From: Paracoccaceae bacterium
GTDB taxonomy: Bacteria; Pseudomonadota; Alphaproteobacteria; Rhodobacterales; Rhodobacteraceae
Length of the DNA stretch: 41,694 nucleotides
NCBI GenBank assembly: GCA_024642725.1
Contig: JAHEAO010000025.1
Location: forward strand, 1 to 41,694
Direction: 5' to 3'
Position 1 is the stretch's first letter. The number at the start of each line of letters is the position of its first letter. Made by a program: the position numbers and the translations under genes. The notes beneath the pieces are model-generated. The model was not told where the DNA came from, did no database searches, and was given only the letters and a program-made list of their open reading frames with translations. This document shows, piece after piece, positions 17,431-25,506 of this stretch.

Positions 17431-18447
17431 ATGATCCACAAGAATTGGGCTGAGCTGATCAAACCGCAGCAACTGGACGTCAAGCCGGGCAATGACCCGC
17501 ACCGCCAGGCAACGCTGATCGCCGAACCGCTGGAGCGCGGCTTTGGTCTGACGCTCGGAAACGCACTGCGCCGCATCCTGATGTCGTCGCTGCAAGGCGC
17601 CGCGATCACATCCGTGCAGATCGACAACGTTCTGCACGAGTTTTCGAGCGTGGCAGGTGTGCGTGAAGACGTCACCGACATCGTCCTGAACCTCAAGGGC
17701 GTCGCGATCCGCATGGAAGTCGAAGGCCCGAAGCGGCTGAACATTTCCGCCAAAGGCCCGGCTATCGTCACCGCGGGAGATATCTCGGAAAGCGCCGGTA
17801 TCGAGATCCTGAACAAGGATCACGTGATCTGTCACCTCGACGAAGGTGCGGATTTCTACATGGAACTGACGGTCAACACCGGCAAGGGCTATGTTTCCGC
17901 CGACAAGAACCGCCCGGAAGACGCGCCGATCGGCCTGATGCCGATTGACGCAATCTATTCGCCGGTGCGCAAGGTCAGCTACGATGTGCAGCCGACGCGC
18001 GAAGGCCAGGTTCTGGACTATGACAAGCTGACGCTGAAGCTGGAAACCGACGGGTCGATCACACCGGATGACGCCGTGGCCTATGCCGCGCGCATCCTGC
18101 AGGACCAGCTGTCGATCTTCGTGAACTTCGAAGAGCCGGAATCGGCCCGTTCGGAAAGCGACGATGATGGTCTGGAGTTCAACCCGCTTCTGCTGAAGAA
18201 GGTTGACGAGCTGGAATTGTCGGTGCGTTCGGCCAACTGCCTGAAGAACGACAACATCGTCTATATCGGCGATCTGATCCAGAAGACCGAAGCCGAGATG
18301 CTGCGCACCCCGAACTTCGGCCGCAAGTCGCTGAATGAGATCAAGGAAGTGCTGTCCGGAATGGGCCTGCACCTTGGCATGGATGTCGAGGAATGGCCGC
18401 CGGAAAACATCGAGGATCTGGCGAAGAAGTTCGAAGACCAGTTCTAG
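17431..18447 (+). CDS. rpoA: RNA polymerase alpha subunit
   Basis: Alpha subunit dimerises to nucleate RNA polymerase assembly and contacts UP elements and activators through its C-terminal domain. The 338-aa product shows the N-terminal dimerisation domain ([18 protein letters not shown]), a linker near 235-250 and the C-terminal HhH domain ([15 protein letters not shown], then [12 protein letters not shown]). The DNA-contacting Arg in RSANCLK is kept. AGGAG lies upstream of ATG 17431. Confidence 0.98.
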   Translation: MIHKNWAELIKPQQLDVKPGNDPHRQATLIAEPLERGFGLTLGNALRRILMSSLQGAAITSVQIDNVLHEFSSVAGVREDVTDIVLNLKGVAIRMEVEGPKRLNISAKGPAIVTAGDISESAGIEILNKDHVICHLDEGADFYMELTVNTGKGYVSADKNRPEDAPIGLMPIDAIYSPVRKVSYDVQPTREGQVLDYDKLTLKLETDGSITPDDAVAYAARILQDQLSIFVNFEEPESARSESDDDGLEFNPLLLKKVDELELSVRSANCLKNDNIVYIGDLIQKTEAEMLRTPNFGRKSLNEIKEVLSGMGLHLGMDVEEWPPENIEDLAKKFEDQF

Positions 18448-18453
18448 GTGATT

Positions 18454-18482
18454 CTGCGCCCCCTTGCGGGGCGCAGCTTTCT
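18454..18482 (+). terminator. Hairpin between rpoA and rplQ
   Basis: A perfect 9-bp stem, CTGCGCCCC (18454-18462) with GGGGCGCAG (18468-18476), closes a 5-nt loop and is followed by CTTTCT. The weak T-tract suggests partial termination or an RNA-processing site 6 nt after the rpoA stop, with rplQ read through or started separately. Confidence 0.5.
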
Positions 18483-18588
18483 ACCCAGGGCTTAGTAAGC
18501 TGATTAAAATCCGGGCAATCCCGCCCCAAGGAGAGCAGGCTGCACGCAACAGTCTGCCGGACAAAGCAAAAGCTGATGGAGAAACAAA

Positions 18589-19008
18589 ATGCGTCATAGC
18601 AACGGCTACAGAAAGCTGAACCGAACCCATGAACACCGCAAGGCGCTGTTCGCAAACATGGCCGGTTCGCTGATTGAACATGAACAGATCAAGACCACCC
18701 TGCCCAAGGCCAAAGAGCTGCGGCGCATCGTCGAAAAGCTCGTAACTCTTGGAAAGCGCGGCGATTTGCACGCCCGTCGCCAAGCTGGTGCCCAGCTCAA
18801 GCAGGACGCCTACGTCGCCAAACTCTTCGAGGTTCTGGGCCCCCGCTACAAAGAGCGTAACGGTGGTTATGTCCGCGTCCTGAAGGCCGGGTTCCGCTAT
18901 GGCGACATGGCGCCGATGGCGATCATCGAATTCGTCGACCGCGACGTCGATGCCAAGGGCGCAGGCGACCGTGCCCGCATTCTGGCCGAGGAAACATCTG
19001 CAGAATAA
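18589..19008 (+). CDS. rplQ: 50S ribosomal protein L17
   Basis: L17 is an exit-tunnel-side 50S protein. The 139-aa product begins [29 protein letters not shown]-like (residues 1-29) and has the [27 protein letters not shown] block. It is the last ribosomal gene in the cluster, 141 nt after rpoA, and a strong terminator follows. Confidence 0.98.
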   Translation: MRHSNGYRKLNRTHEHRKALFANMAGSLIEHEQIKTTLPKAKELRRIVEKLVTLGKRGDLHARRQAGAQLKQDAYVAKLFEVLGPRYKERNGGYVRVLKAGFRYGDMAPMAIIEFVDRDVDAKGAGDRARILAEETSAE

Positions 19009-19030
19009 TGAGCCTTTCGGCCCGGTTTCA

Positions 19031-19064
19031 AACCCCGTCTCACCCTGGTGCGGCGGGGTTTTTC
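19031..19064 (+). terminator. Rho-independent terminator after rplQ
   Basis: AACCCCG (19031-19037) pairs with CGGGGTT (19054-19060), with a second inner stem of CACC (19041-19044) and GGTG (19047-19050). TTTTTCTTTT overlaps and follows the 3' arm. It separates rplQ from the convergent 61-aa gene and may slow transcription from that side too. Confidence 0.85.
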
Positions 19065-19077
19065 TTTTCAGAACAGG

Positions 19078-19263
19078 CTAGTGCGCTGTCACGCCCCGCT
19101 TGCTGTTCTTGATGGCTATGGATGTGGCAATCGCATCCTGCAGGTCTTCGACCTGTTCGGGAGACACGGCGGACAACGCGAAGAATTTCAGGAAATCATC
19201 GCGCGCGCTTTCAGGCAGTGACAATATCTTGGTGAATAGGTCGTCGTCTGCTGGCATCTTCAT
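19078..19263 (-). CDS. Unknown 61-aa protein divergent from luxR
   Basis: I do not recognise this gene. It encodes 61 residues, acidic in the first half (PADDDLFTKILSLPESARDD), with no membrane segment, cysteine pair or signal peptide; an amphipathic helix is likely over LFTKILSLPESARDDFLKFF. The start at 19263 has only a weak ribosome-binding site, and Met 3 could also serve. It is convergent with rplQ and divergent from the luxR-type gene with a 74-nt shared gap. That position suggests either co-control with, or an accessory role in, quorum sensing, but this is inference. Coding status is supported by the tidy placement between terminator and divergent promoter, not by homology. Confidence 0.55.
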   Translation of the reverse strand: MKMPADDDLFTKILSLPESARDDFLKFFALSAVSPEQVEDLQDAIATSIAIKNSKRGVTAH

Positions 19264-19303
19264 AGCTCACATAGATTCTTGGAGTTCATGACACAATTTA
19301 AGG

Positions 19304-19332
19304 TTGACTGTCTATTTCGCAAGTTGTCTAAA
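19304..19332 (+). promoter_or_regulatory. Candidate luxR promoter, leaderless transcript likely
   Basis: TTGACT (19304-19309), 17-nt spacer, TCTAAA (19327-19332). Transcription would begin within a base or two of the luxR ATG at 19338, and no Shine-Dalgarno sequence precedes that ATG. The spacer contains CTATTTCGC (19312-19320), which recurs upstream of luxI. Confidence 0.45.
19312..19320 (+). repeat. Copy 1 of 9-mer CTATTTCGC, upstream of luxR
   Basis: Lies between the -35 and -10 boxes of the candidate luxR promoter. The second copy is at 19957-19965 in the luxR-luxI gap. Possible binding site for the LuxR-type protein or another shared regulator; the match is exact over nine bases but not palindromic. 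Confidence 0.35.
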
Positions 19333-19337
19333 AAGCT

Positions 19338-19949
19338 ATGTCCAGACGTCCGGAAATAAGTCTTCTGTTCAAGCAACTTGGTGAAAACGCGCCAGCGGGT
19401 TTCGCTGCTGGCCTCCATATTCGCTTTGCAGCGCCCTTGATTGCAGTAAGCACTTATGACCCGAAGTGGTCCGAGCATTACACCGTCAACGCATACGGTC
19501 TGCGCGATCCGATGATATCCTGGGGATTAAGTTGCGAGGGAACGACCAGGTGGAGCGAAATAGAACTCCCCGACCCTTTCAACATTTGGGGGCAGGCGGC
19601 CGATTTCGGCCTGATATTTGGCGCAGCATTCGCATGTGGTCCGATCCAATCAAGAACCATCGTTGGAATTGCGCGAGATGACCGCGAATTTACTGACGCG
19701 GAAATTGAAAAGGTATATGGCCTGATTCTTGCTTTGCACGAGATCTCGGAACCGCCGACCGAGCTCACTCCCGCCCAGGTTCAGGCCCTCCGGTGCATCG
19801 CGGACGGGGACCGTCACGCAGCCGCTGCTGCCAAGCTGGGTATTTCTGAGAGTGCTTTTAAGGCGCGCCTGATTTCGGCGCGAACGAGGCTCATGGCACG
19901 CACGACTTCCGAGGCTATTCAACGAGCCAAGGAGTATCGGCTGCTCTGA
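19338..19949 (+). CDS. LuxR-family quorum-sensing regulator
   Basis: A 203-aa transcription factor with an N-terminal autoinducer-binding-type domain (roughly residues 15-130, including TYDPKWSEHYTVN and DPMISWGL) and a C-terminal LuxR/GerE helix-turn-helix (LTPAQVQALRCIADGDRHAAAAAKLGIS..., about 142-203). It would bind an acyl-homoserine lactone made by the synthase encoded directly downstream. It is shorter than typical LuxR (about 235-250 aa). The ATG at 19338 has no ribosome-binding site, consistent with leaderless translation from the promoter just upstream. It is divergent from a 61-aa unknown gene. Confidence 0.85.
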   Translation: MSRRPEISLLFKQLGENAPAGFAAGLHIRFAAPLIAVSTYDPKWSEHYTVNAYGLRDPMISWGLSCEGTTRWSEIELPDPFNIWGQAADFGLIFGAAFACGPIQSRTIVGIARDDREFTDAEIEKVYGLILALHEISEPPTELTPAQVQALRCIADGDRHAAAAAKLGISESAFKARLISARTRLMARTTSEAIQRAKEYRLL

Positions 19950-19956
19950 CGGTTTG

Positions 19957-19965
19957 CTATTTCGC
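19957..19965 (+). repeat. Copy 2 of 9-mer CTATTTCGC, upstream of luxI
   Basis: Exact copy of the 9-mer found in the luxR promoter (19312-19320), here 32 nt before the luxI start in a 47-nt intergenic gap, in the same orientation. Confidence 0.35.
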
Positions 19966-19996
19966 GGTGCGGTAACTCAACCCACCGGAGAAAACT

Positions 19997-20584
19997 ATGC
20001 AAACCACCACTCTTTCTTTCGACAACATGCACAACCACGGCGCGCTTTTCACCAATATGCTTCGCGCCCGGCATGAGACCTTCATCCAGCAGAACAACTG
20101 GGATCTGCCCCAGGTCGATGGCATGGAATACGACCAGTATGACACGCCGGCCAGCCGCTGGATCGCGGTCCACGAATTCGGCGAGGTTCTTGCCGGTGTC
20201 CGGCTGACCCCGACGATCGCGCGGTGCGGCATCTACAGCTACATGATCCGCGACGCGCAGCGGGGACTTCTGGAAACGATCCCGACGGACCTGTTGTATG
20301 AAGAAGCGCCGGTTGCCAGCCATATCTGGGAATCGTCGCGCATTTTCGTGTCGCACAAGGTGCCGGCCAAACTGCGGATGCGGGTGCAGATGAACCTGAT
20401 CAACGAGATGACAATCTCTGCCCGGGAACTTGGAGCGTCGACAGTGCTGGGCCTGATCCCGGAAAACGGTCCCCGCTGGGGTCGCCGGGTCGGTCTGGAT
20501 ATTGATGTCGTGGGTCCTGTGCTGAATATCGAAGGCGATACCAGCCGCTGCATCCGGATCAACCTTCAGTCCAAACTGCACTAA
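19997..20584 (+). CDS. LuxI-family acyl-homoserine-lactone synthase
   Basis: Makes an N-acyl-homoserine lactone from S-adenosylmethionine and an acyl carrier (acyl-ACP in the classical family). The 195-aa product keeps the family's near-invariant residues: the Arg, Phe and Trp of RHETFIQQNNW, the two Asp of EYDQYD, the Arg of AGVRLTPT, and the Glu and Arg of WESSRIFV. GGAG lies 6 nt before the ATG. It follows the luxR-type gene by 47 nt, so the two form a cognate pair. Acyl chain length cannot be read from sequence. Confidence 0.92.
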   Translation: MQTTTLSFDNMHNHGALFTNMLRARHETFIQQNNWDLPQVDGMEYDQYDTPASRWIAVHEFGEVLAGVRLTPTIARCGIYSYMIRDAQRGLLETIPTDLLYEEAPVASHIWESSRIFVSHKVPAKLRMRVQMNLINEMTISARELGASTVLGLIPENGPRWGRRVGLDIDVVGPVLNIEGDTSRCIRINLQSKLH

Positions 20585-20668
20585 TGGCGGGTTCAAAGAG
20601 GCTGGTGCGCCCGGCCCCAGCCTCAGAAGACCCTTTTATCGGCCTGCGCCCACCACTAGGTTTGGCGC

Positions 20669-21982
20669 ATGGCCGATTTATTTTCCGATCCCAATACCGA
20701 TGCCGCCCGGGACGCGCCGCGCCCCCTGGCCGATCGCCTGCGCCCGAAGGCCCTAGGCGAGGTCATCGGTCAGGACGACGTTCTTGGTCCGGACGCGCCG
20801 CTTGGGATAATGCTGGCGTCGCACAGCCTGTCGTCGCTGGTTCTCTGGGGGCCGCCCGGTGTCGGCAAGACGACAATCGCCCGTCTTCTGGCGGCTGAGA
20901 CCGATCTTCATTTCATTCAGATCAGTGCGATCTTCACCGGTGTTCCGGAATTGAAGAAGGTCTTTGAATCCGCGCGGCTGCGCCGGCAGAACGGCAAGGG
21001 GACCTTGTTGTTCGTGGATGAGATTCACCGGTTCAACAAAGCCCAGCAGGACGGGTTCCTGCCGCATATGGAAGACGGGACGATCCTGCTTGTCGGAGCG
21101 ACGACCGAGAACCCGAGTTTCGAATTGAACGCAGCCCTTTTGTCGCGGGCTCAGGTTCTGGTGCTCAAGCGCCTGACGCTGGCGCATCTGGAACGTCTGG
21201 CGCAGCGCGCCGAGCACGAACTGGGCAAGCCGCTGCCGCTGACCGGACAAGCCCGCGAAGCGCTGCTGGAAATGGCGGACGGGGACGGGCGGGCGTTGCT
21301 GAATCTGATTGAACAGGTGGCGGCCTGGACGTCGGACAAGAAGCTGGACACCGAAGCGCTGACCAAGCGGCTGATGCGGCGGGCGGCGAAATACGACAAA
21401 TCGGGTGACGAGCATTACAACCTGATATCGGCGCTGCACAAATCGGTGCGCGGGTCGGATCCGGATGCGGCGCTTTACTGGTTCGCGCGCATGCTGACAG
21501 GCGGTGAGGACCCGCGCTATCTTGCGCGGCGGATCACCCGGATGGCTGTCGAGGATATCGGGCTGGCCGATCCGCAGGCGCAATCGGTCTGCTTGCACGC
21601 CTGGGAAACCTATGAACGGCTGGGATCGCCCGAAGGCGAACTGGCGCTGGGTCAGGCGGTGACCTATCTCGCGCTCGCGCCCAAGTCGAATGCCGGATAT
21701 TCGGCGTTCAAGGCGGCGATGGCCGCGGCGCGGCAGACCGGATCGGAACCACCGCCCAGACATATCCTGAACGCCCCGACCAAGCTGATGAAAGAGCAGG
21801 GCTACGGCGAAGGCTATGCCTATGACCACGATGCCGAGGATGCGTTTTCGGGCCAGAACTATTTCCCCGAGGGAATGAAGCGCGGCATTTACTATCAGCC
21901 GGTCGAGCGCGGCTATGAACGCGAATTGAAAAAACGTCTGGATTACTTCGCGAAACTGCGGGCCAAGCGCCACGACGGTTGA
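20669..21982 (+). CDS. rarA: Replication-associated recombination protein A (RarA/MgsA), AAA+ ATPase
   Basis: Clamp-loader-like AAA+ ATPase acting at stalled replication forks. The 437-aa product has Walker A (GPPGVGKTT, near residue 66), Walker B ([16 protein letters not shown]), sensor 1 ([12 protein letters not shown]) and the C-terminal MgsA domain ([20 protein letters not shown]), which is diagnostic. It begins 84 nt after luxI with little ribosome-binding site, and crcB follows 32 nt later, so rarA-crcB-rluC-atp12 is probably one transcript. I saw no terminator between luxI and rarA. Confidence 0.95.
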   Translation: MADLFSDPNTDAARDAPRPLADRLRPKALGEVIGQDDVLGPDAPLGIMLASHSLSSLVLWGPPGVGKTTIARLLAAETDLHFIQISAIFTGVPELKKVFESARLRRQNGKGTLLFVDEIHRFNKAQQDGFLPHMEDGTILLVGATTENPSFELNAALLSRAQVLVLKRLTLAHLERLAQRAEHELGKPLPLTGQAREALLEMADGDGRALLNLIEQVAAWTSDKKLDTEALTKRLMRRAAKYDKSGDEHYNLISALHKSVRGSDPDAALYWFARMLTGGEDPRYLARRITRMAVEDIGLADPQAQSVCLHAWETYERLGSPEGELALGQAVTYLALAPKSNAGYSAFKAAMAAARQTGSEPPPRHILNAPTKLMKEQGYGEGYAYDHDAEDAFSGQNYFPEGMKRGIYYQPVERGYERELKKRLDYFAKLRAKRHDG

Positions 21983-22014
21983 CTTTCGATGCGCCGCGCG
22001 AAAAGGAAAGCGCC

Positions 22015-22392
22015 ATGTTCGCAACTCTTACACAAGTCGCGCTGGGTGGCGCCATAGGTGCCAGTGCACGCTATCTGACCGGCGTCGCCACGATGAAGGT
22101 CATCGGGCCGGGGTTCCCTTGGGCGACGCTTTTCGTGAATGTCCTGGGGTCCTTCGCGATGGGGGTGCTGGTCGTCGTGCTGGCGCATAAATCGGGAACG
22201 CGGTTCGCGCCATTCATGATGACCGGGCTTCTGGGCGGGTTCACGACCTTTTCGGCCTTTTCGCTGGATGCGCTGACGTTGTTTGAACGCGGGCAGGTCT
22301 GGACTGCGGCGGCTTATGTGGCCGGGTCCGTCTTGTTGTCGCTGGCCGCGATCGTGGCCGGTGTTCTTCTGACGCGAGGGGTTTTCGCATGA
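22015..22392 (+). CDS. crcB: Fluoride ion channel CrcB/Fluc
   Basis: Four-helix fluoride exporter of the inner membrane that works as a dual-topology dimer in the family. ATG 22015 (MFATLTQVALGG) with AAGGAA upstream gives 125 aa, the normal size. GGAIGASARYLTG, ATLFVNVLGSFAMG and GGFTTFSAFSLDA are family signatures, including the Asn and the Phe-rich segment that line the fluoride path. No crcB fluoride riboswitch is evident. The stop overlaps the next start (ATGA). Confidence 0.95.
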   Translation: MFATLTQVALGGAIGASARYLTGVATMKVIGPGFPWATLFVNVLGSFAMGVLVVVLAHKSGTRFAPFMMTGLLGGFTTFSAFSLDALTLFERGQVWTAAAYVAGSVLLSLAAIVAGVLLTRGVFA

Positions 22393-23432
22393 GCCGTGTG
22401 CAGGTGGTGAAGGTTGGCGAGGACGAGGCGGATCAGCGGCTGGACCGGTGGTTCCGCCGCCATTTCCCGCATGTGAGCCAGGGCCTGATCGAGAAGATGT
22501 GCCGCAAGGGGGAAATCCGGGTCGATGGCGGCAGGGTCAAGGGTGCGTCGCGCATCGTTCCGGGGCAGGAGGTGCGTATCCCGCCCTTGCCCGACGGGGC
22601 GGATGACTCGCCGCGAACCCAGACCAAGATATCCGAAGCGGATGCGCAGATGATGCGCGACGCGGTGCTGTACCGCGATGACCACATCATCGTCCTGAAC
22701 AAGCCTGCCGGGCTTCCCAGTCAGGGCGGTAGCGGGGTGACCCGGCATGTTGACGGCTTGGCCGAGGCTTTGTGCTTTGGGTATCCGGAAAAACCGCGGC
22801 TGGTGCACCGGCTGGACAAGGACACCTCGGGCGTTCTGGTTCTGGCGCGGACGAACCGGATGGCGAGCGCATTGACGGCGGCGTTCCGGCACAGGGGCAC
22901 CCGCAAGATCTACTGGGCCATCGTCGCAGGGGTTCCGCATCCGCGCATGGGCACGATCAAGTTCGGGCTGGTCAAGGCACCCGGACGGGGCGCCAAGGGC
23001 GAAGGCGAGAAGATGATCTGTGTCCACCCCGCTGAGGTGGACAGCACGCCGGGCGCGAAGCGGGCAACCACCGACTATGCGGTTCTGAGCCCTCTGGCCA
23101 ACCGCGCGGCCTGGGTTGCGCTGGTGCCGGTGACCGGGCGGACGCATCAGTTGCGCGCGCATATGGCCGAAATTGGCCATCCGATCATCGGCGATGGCAA
23201 ATATGGCGGGTCGGGTCAGGAAAACCTTGGCGACGGCTGGGGCGCGCAGATGGGCGGAGAGATCAGCCGGAAGCTGCATCTTCATGCCCGATCGCTTCGG
23301 ATCGAACATCCTGAAACGCGGGCGATGATGACATTCACGGCCCCCCTGCCGCCGCATATGCAGCGCAGTTGGGACAGCTTCGGCTGGAGCGCAAAGGACG
23401 TTCCCGCCGATCCGTTCGAGGAGTTCGAATGA
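22389..23432 (+). CDS. rluC: RluA-family 23S rRNA pseudouridine synthase (RluC-like)
   Basis: Isomerises uridine in 23S rRNA to pseudouridine. The 347-aa product has an N-terminal S4-type RNA-binding domain (about residues 14-70, DQRLDRWFRRHFP...) and the RluA catalytic domain with HRLDKDTSG (H140 to D143, the catalytic Asp) and the GRTHQLRAHMAEIGHPIIGD block. RluC is the likeliest assignment because of the S4 domain and length, but the exact target site is not proven. It overlaps crcB by 4 nt and atp12 by 4 nt. Confidence 0.88.
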   Translation: MSRVQVVKVGEDEADQRLDRWFRRHFPHVSQGLIEKMCRKGEIRVDGGRVKGASRIVPGQEVRIPPLPDGADDSPRTQTKISEADAQMMRDAVLYRDDHIIVLNKPAGLPSQGGSGVTRHVDGLAEALCFGYPEKPRLVHRLDKDTSGVLVLARTNRMASALTAAFRHRGTRKIYWAIVAGVPHPRMGTIKFGLVKAPGRGAKGEGEKMICVHPAEVDSTPGAKRATTDYAVLSPLANRAAWVALVPVTGRTHQLRAHMAEIGHPIIGDGKYGGSGQENLGDGWGAQMGGEISRKLHLHARSLRIEHPETRAMMTFTAPLPPHMQRSWDSFGWSAKDVPADPFEEFE

Positions 23433-24139
23433 ACCCGCGGTTGCCCAAGCGGTTCTGGACCGATGCGACCGTCGACGAGACACCGGATGGTTTCGTTGTC
23501 CGGCTGGACGGTCGCGACATCAAGACGCCGGGCAAGGCGCCGCTGGTGATGTCGACGCGGGCGCTGGCCGAAGCCGTGCGGGCGGAGTGGCAGGCACAGG
23601 GCGACCGGGTCGATCCGGAAACGATGCCGGTCACCCGGACGGTCAATTCGGCCATCGACAAGGTCGCGGCCGAGCGCGAGGCAGTTGCGGAACTGATAGC
23701 GGCCTATGGTGATGCCGACCTTTTGTGCTACCGGGCGGCGTTCCCGGAAGAACTCGTGAACCGTCAGGCCGCAGCCTGGGACCCGCTGCTTGACTGGGCG
23801 GCAGACGCACTGGGCGCGCGCCTGAAACCACGGACAGGCGTGATGCACGAGCCGCAGGACAAGGCCGCGCTGGACGGTCTTCGCCAGTTGACGGAGGAAT
23901 TCGACAATATCGAACTCGCCGCTTTCCACGACCTTGTGAGCCTGTCGGGGTCACTGGTCATCGGCTTTGCAGTCGCGCGCGGATATGAAACCGCCGGCCA
24001 TCTTTGGGCGGTTTCCAGAATCGATGAAAGCTGGCAGGAAGAGCAATGGGGAGAGGACGAAGAGGCCACGATCCTTGCCCGACAAAAACAATCGTCTTTC
24101 CTCACGGCGGCCAAGATTCTAGCTTTGGCGGCAAAATAA
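23429..24139 (+). CDS. ATP12-family F1-ATPase assembly chaperone
   Basis: ATP12 binds the alpha subunit of F1 during ATP synthase assembly in mitochondria and, by homology, in alphaproteobacteria. ATG 23429 (MNPRLPKRFWTDATVDE) overlaps the rluC stop as ATGA and gives 236 aa; a longer frame from 23369 lies wholly within rluC. Family features include the N-terminal KRFW, GRDIKTPGKAPL, and the C-terminal acidic SWQEEQWGEDEEA segment. The link to rluC suggests shared transcription only. Confidence 0.9.
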   Translation: MNPRLPKRFWTDATVDETPDGFVVRLDGRDIKTPGKAPLVMSTRALAEAVRAEWQAQGDRVDPETMPVTRTVNSAIDKVAAEREAVAELIAAYGDADLLCYRAAFPEELVNRQAAAWDPLLDWAADALGARLKPRTGVMHEPQDKAALDGLRQLTEEFDNIELAAFHDLVSLSGSLVIGFAVARGYETAGHLWAVSRIDESWQEEQWGEDEEATILARQKQSSFLTAAKILALAAK

Positions 24140-24219
24140 CGGCCATACGCAATAGGTTGCGCGATGTTCCCTGTATTAACTTTACGCAGGATCAACTATC
24201 AATTTCAGTGATCACGCCC

Positions 24220-24347
24220 TTGACGTGAAGTGGTGAATCCGACCAAACTCGCCGCGCTGAGGGGAAAACCACTCACAAGTTCGTACCTGGTCCTTCTGGG
24301 CCAGAAGATCCGCCCCGTGACGGGCGGCAACTCAGGAAGAGGTAAAA
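24220..24347 (+). promoter_or_regulatory. bztA leader: weak promoter and two inverted repeats
   Basis: TTGACG (24220-24225) could be a -35 box, but no good -10 lies at the right distance, so an activator may be needed. CTTCTGG-G-CCAGAAG (24293-24307) is a perfect inverted repeat around one base. CCGCCC (24310-24315) pairs with GGGCGG (24322-24327). AGGAAGAGG precedes bztA. The first repeat looks like an operator or hairpin; its regulator is unknown. Confidence 0.35.
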
Positions 24348-25367
24348 ATGAAAAAAACAGTATTTTTTGGCGCATTGACCGTGGCAGGTCTTGCGGCTGG
24401 CGTTGCTTCGGCCTCTACGCTTGACGATGTCAAGGCACGTGGAAAGCTGAACTGCGGCGTCACGACCGGTCTTGCCGGCTTTGCTGCGCCGGATGCCAAC
24501 GGTAACTGGGACGGCTTTGACGTTGCAGTCTGCCGTGCCGTTGCTGCCGCCATCTTTGGTGATGGAAACGCTGTAGAATTCACTCCCACCACTGGCGAAA
24601 CCCGGTTCACGGCGCTCGCCTCGGGTGAGATCGACATGCTGGCCCGGAACACCACCTGGACATTTTCGCGCGACACCGACCTGAAGTTCGACTTCGTCGG
24701 CGTCAACTATTACGACGGTCAGGGCTTCATCGTTCCGAAGGCGCTGGGCGTTTCTTCGGCCAAGGAGCTGGACGGCGCAACCGTTTGTATCCAGACCGGC
24801 ACCACGACCGAGCTGAACCTTGCGGACTTCTTCCGCTCGAACAACATCAGCTATGAGCCGGTTCCGATTCAGACCAACGCGGAAGGCCAGCAGCAGTACC
24901 TTGCAGGTGCCTGCGACGCCTATACGACTGACGCGTCCGGTCTGGCTGCGACCCGTGCGACCTTCGAAGCACCGGCAGACCACGTCCTGCTTCCCGAGAT
25001 CATCTCGAAAGAGCCGCTCGGCCCGCTGGTTCGCCATGGCGACAACGATTGGGGCGACCTGGTCATGTGGACCATGAACGCGCTGATCGCCGCCGAAGAA
25101 TACGGCGTCACCTCGGCCAACGTTAAGGAACTTGCCGCAGCTCCGACCAACAACCCCGAAGTGAACCGCCTGCTCGGTACCGAGGGTGAACTGGGCGCGA
25201 TGATTGGCTTGTCCAAGGATTGGGCCGTCAATGCCATCGCCGTTTCCGGCAACTATGGCGAGATCTTCGAGAAGAACATCGGTGAAAGCACTCCGATCGG
25301 TCTGGCGCGCGGCCTGAACGCGCAGTGGACCAACGGTGGCCTGCTCTACTCGCCGCCGTTCCGGTAA
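24348..25367 (+). CDS. bztA: Periplasmic L-amino-acid-binding protein BztA/AapJ
   Basis: Substrate-binding protein of the glutamate/glutamine/aspartate/asparagine (Bzt) or general L-amino-acid (Aap) ABC transporter. The 339-aa product has a signal peptide (KKTVFFGALTVAGLAAGVASA) and the family sequence LNCGVTTGLAGFAAPDANGNWDGFDVA plus the DMLARNTTWTFSRD segment. It is followed by the two permeases and the ATPase. A very stable hairpin downstream probably raises its expression over the membrane genes. The exact substrate range cannot be told from sequence alone. Confidence 0.94.
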   Translation: MKKTVFFGALTVAGLAAGVASASTLDDVKARGKLNCGVTTGLAGFAAPDANGNWDGFDVAVCRAVAAAIFGDGNAVEFTPTTGETRFTALASGEIDMLARNTTWTFSRDTDLKFDFVGVNYYDGQGFIVPKALGVSSAKELDGATVCIQTGTTTELNLADFFRSNNISYEPVPIQTNAEGQQQYLAGACDAYTTDASGLAATRATFEAPADHVLLPEIISKEPLGPLVRHGDNDWGDLVMWTMNALIAAEEYGVTSANVKELAAAPTNNPEVNRLLGTEGELGAMIGLSKDWAVNAIAVSGNYGEIFEKNIGESTPIGLARGLNAQWTNGGLLYSPPFR

Positions 25368-25383
25368 GATCTGCAAGTGGATA

Positions 25384-25410
25384 GGGGCGCCCGGTCATAC
25401 CGGGCGCCCC
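25384..25410 (+). other. Strong hairpin between bztA and bztB
   Basis: A perfect 11-bp stem, GGGGCGCCCGG (25384-25394) with CCGGGCGCCCC (25400-25410), closes a 5-nt loop. No T-run follows (AAACCTATAAAAA), so it is unlikely to be a strong terminator. It is placed to protect the bztA 3' end from exonucleases, giving more binding protein than permease, as in other binding-protein operons. Confidence 0.75.
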
Positions 25411-25506
25411 AAACCTATAAAAACGAATAAAAAAAGATCATTCTTGTTGATGTTCGCGGATCAACCGTGACGGAATGGGAATGCTGGACCGCGGGGAGAA
25501 ATCTAG

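Noticed and set aside
21983-22014. Fluoride riboswitch before crcB
   Set aside because: The 32-nt gap after rarA is too short for the known motif and shows no matching pattern.
24148-24161. CGCAA-TAGG-TTGCG hairpin after atp12 as a terminator
   Set aside because: Only 5 bp and no T-run; not enough to call.
24140-24347. Sigma-54 promoter for bztA
   Set aside because: No GG/GC pair at -24/-12 spacing matching TGGCAC-N5-TTGCA was found.
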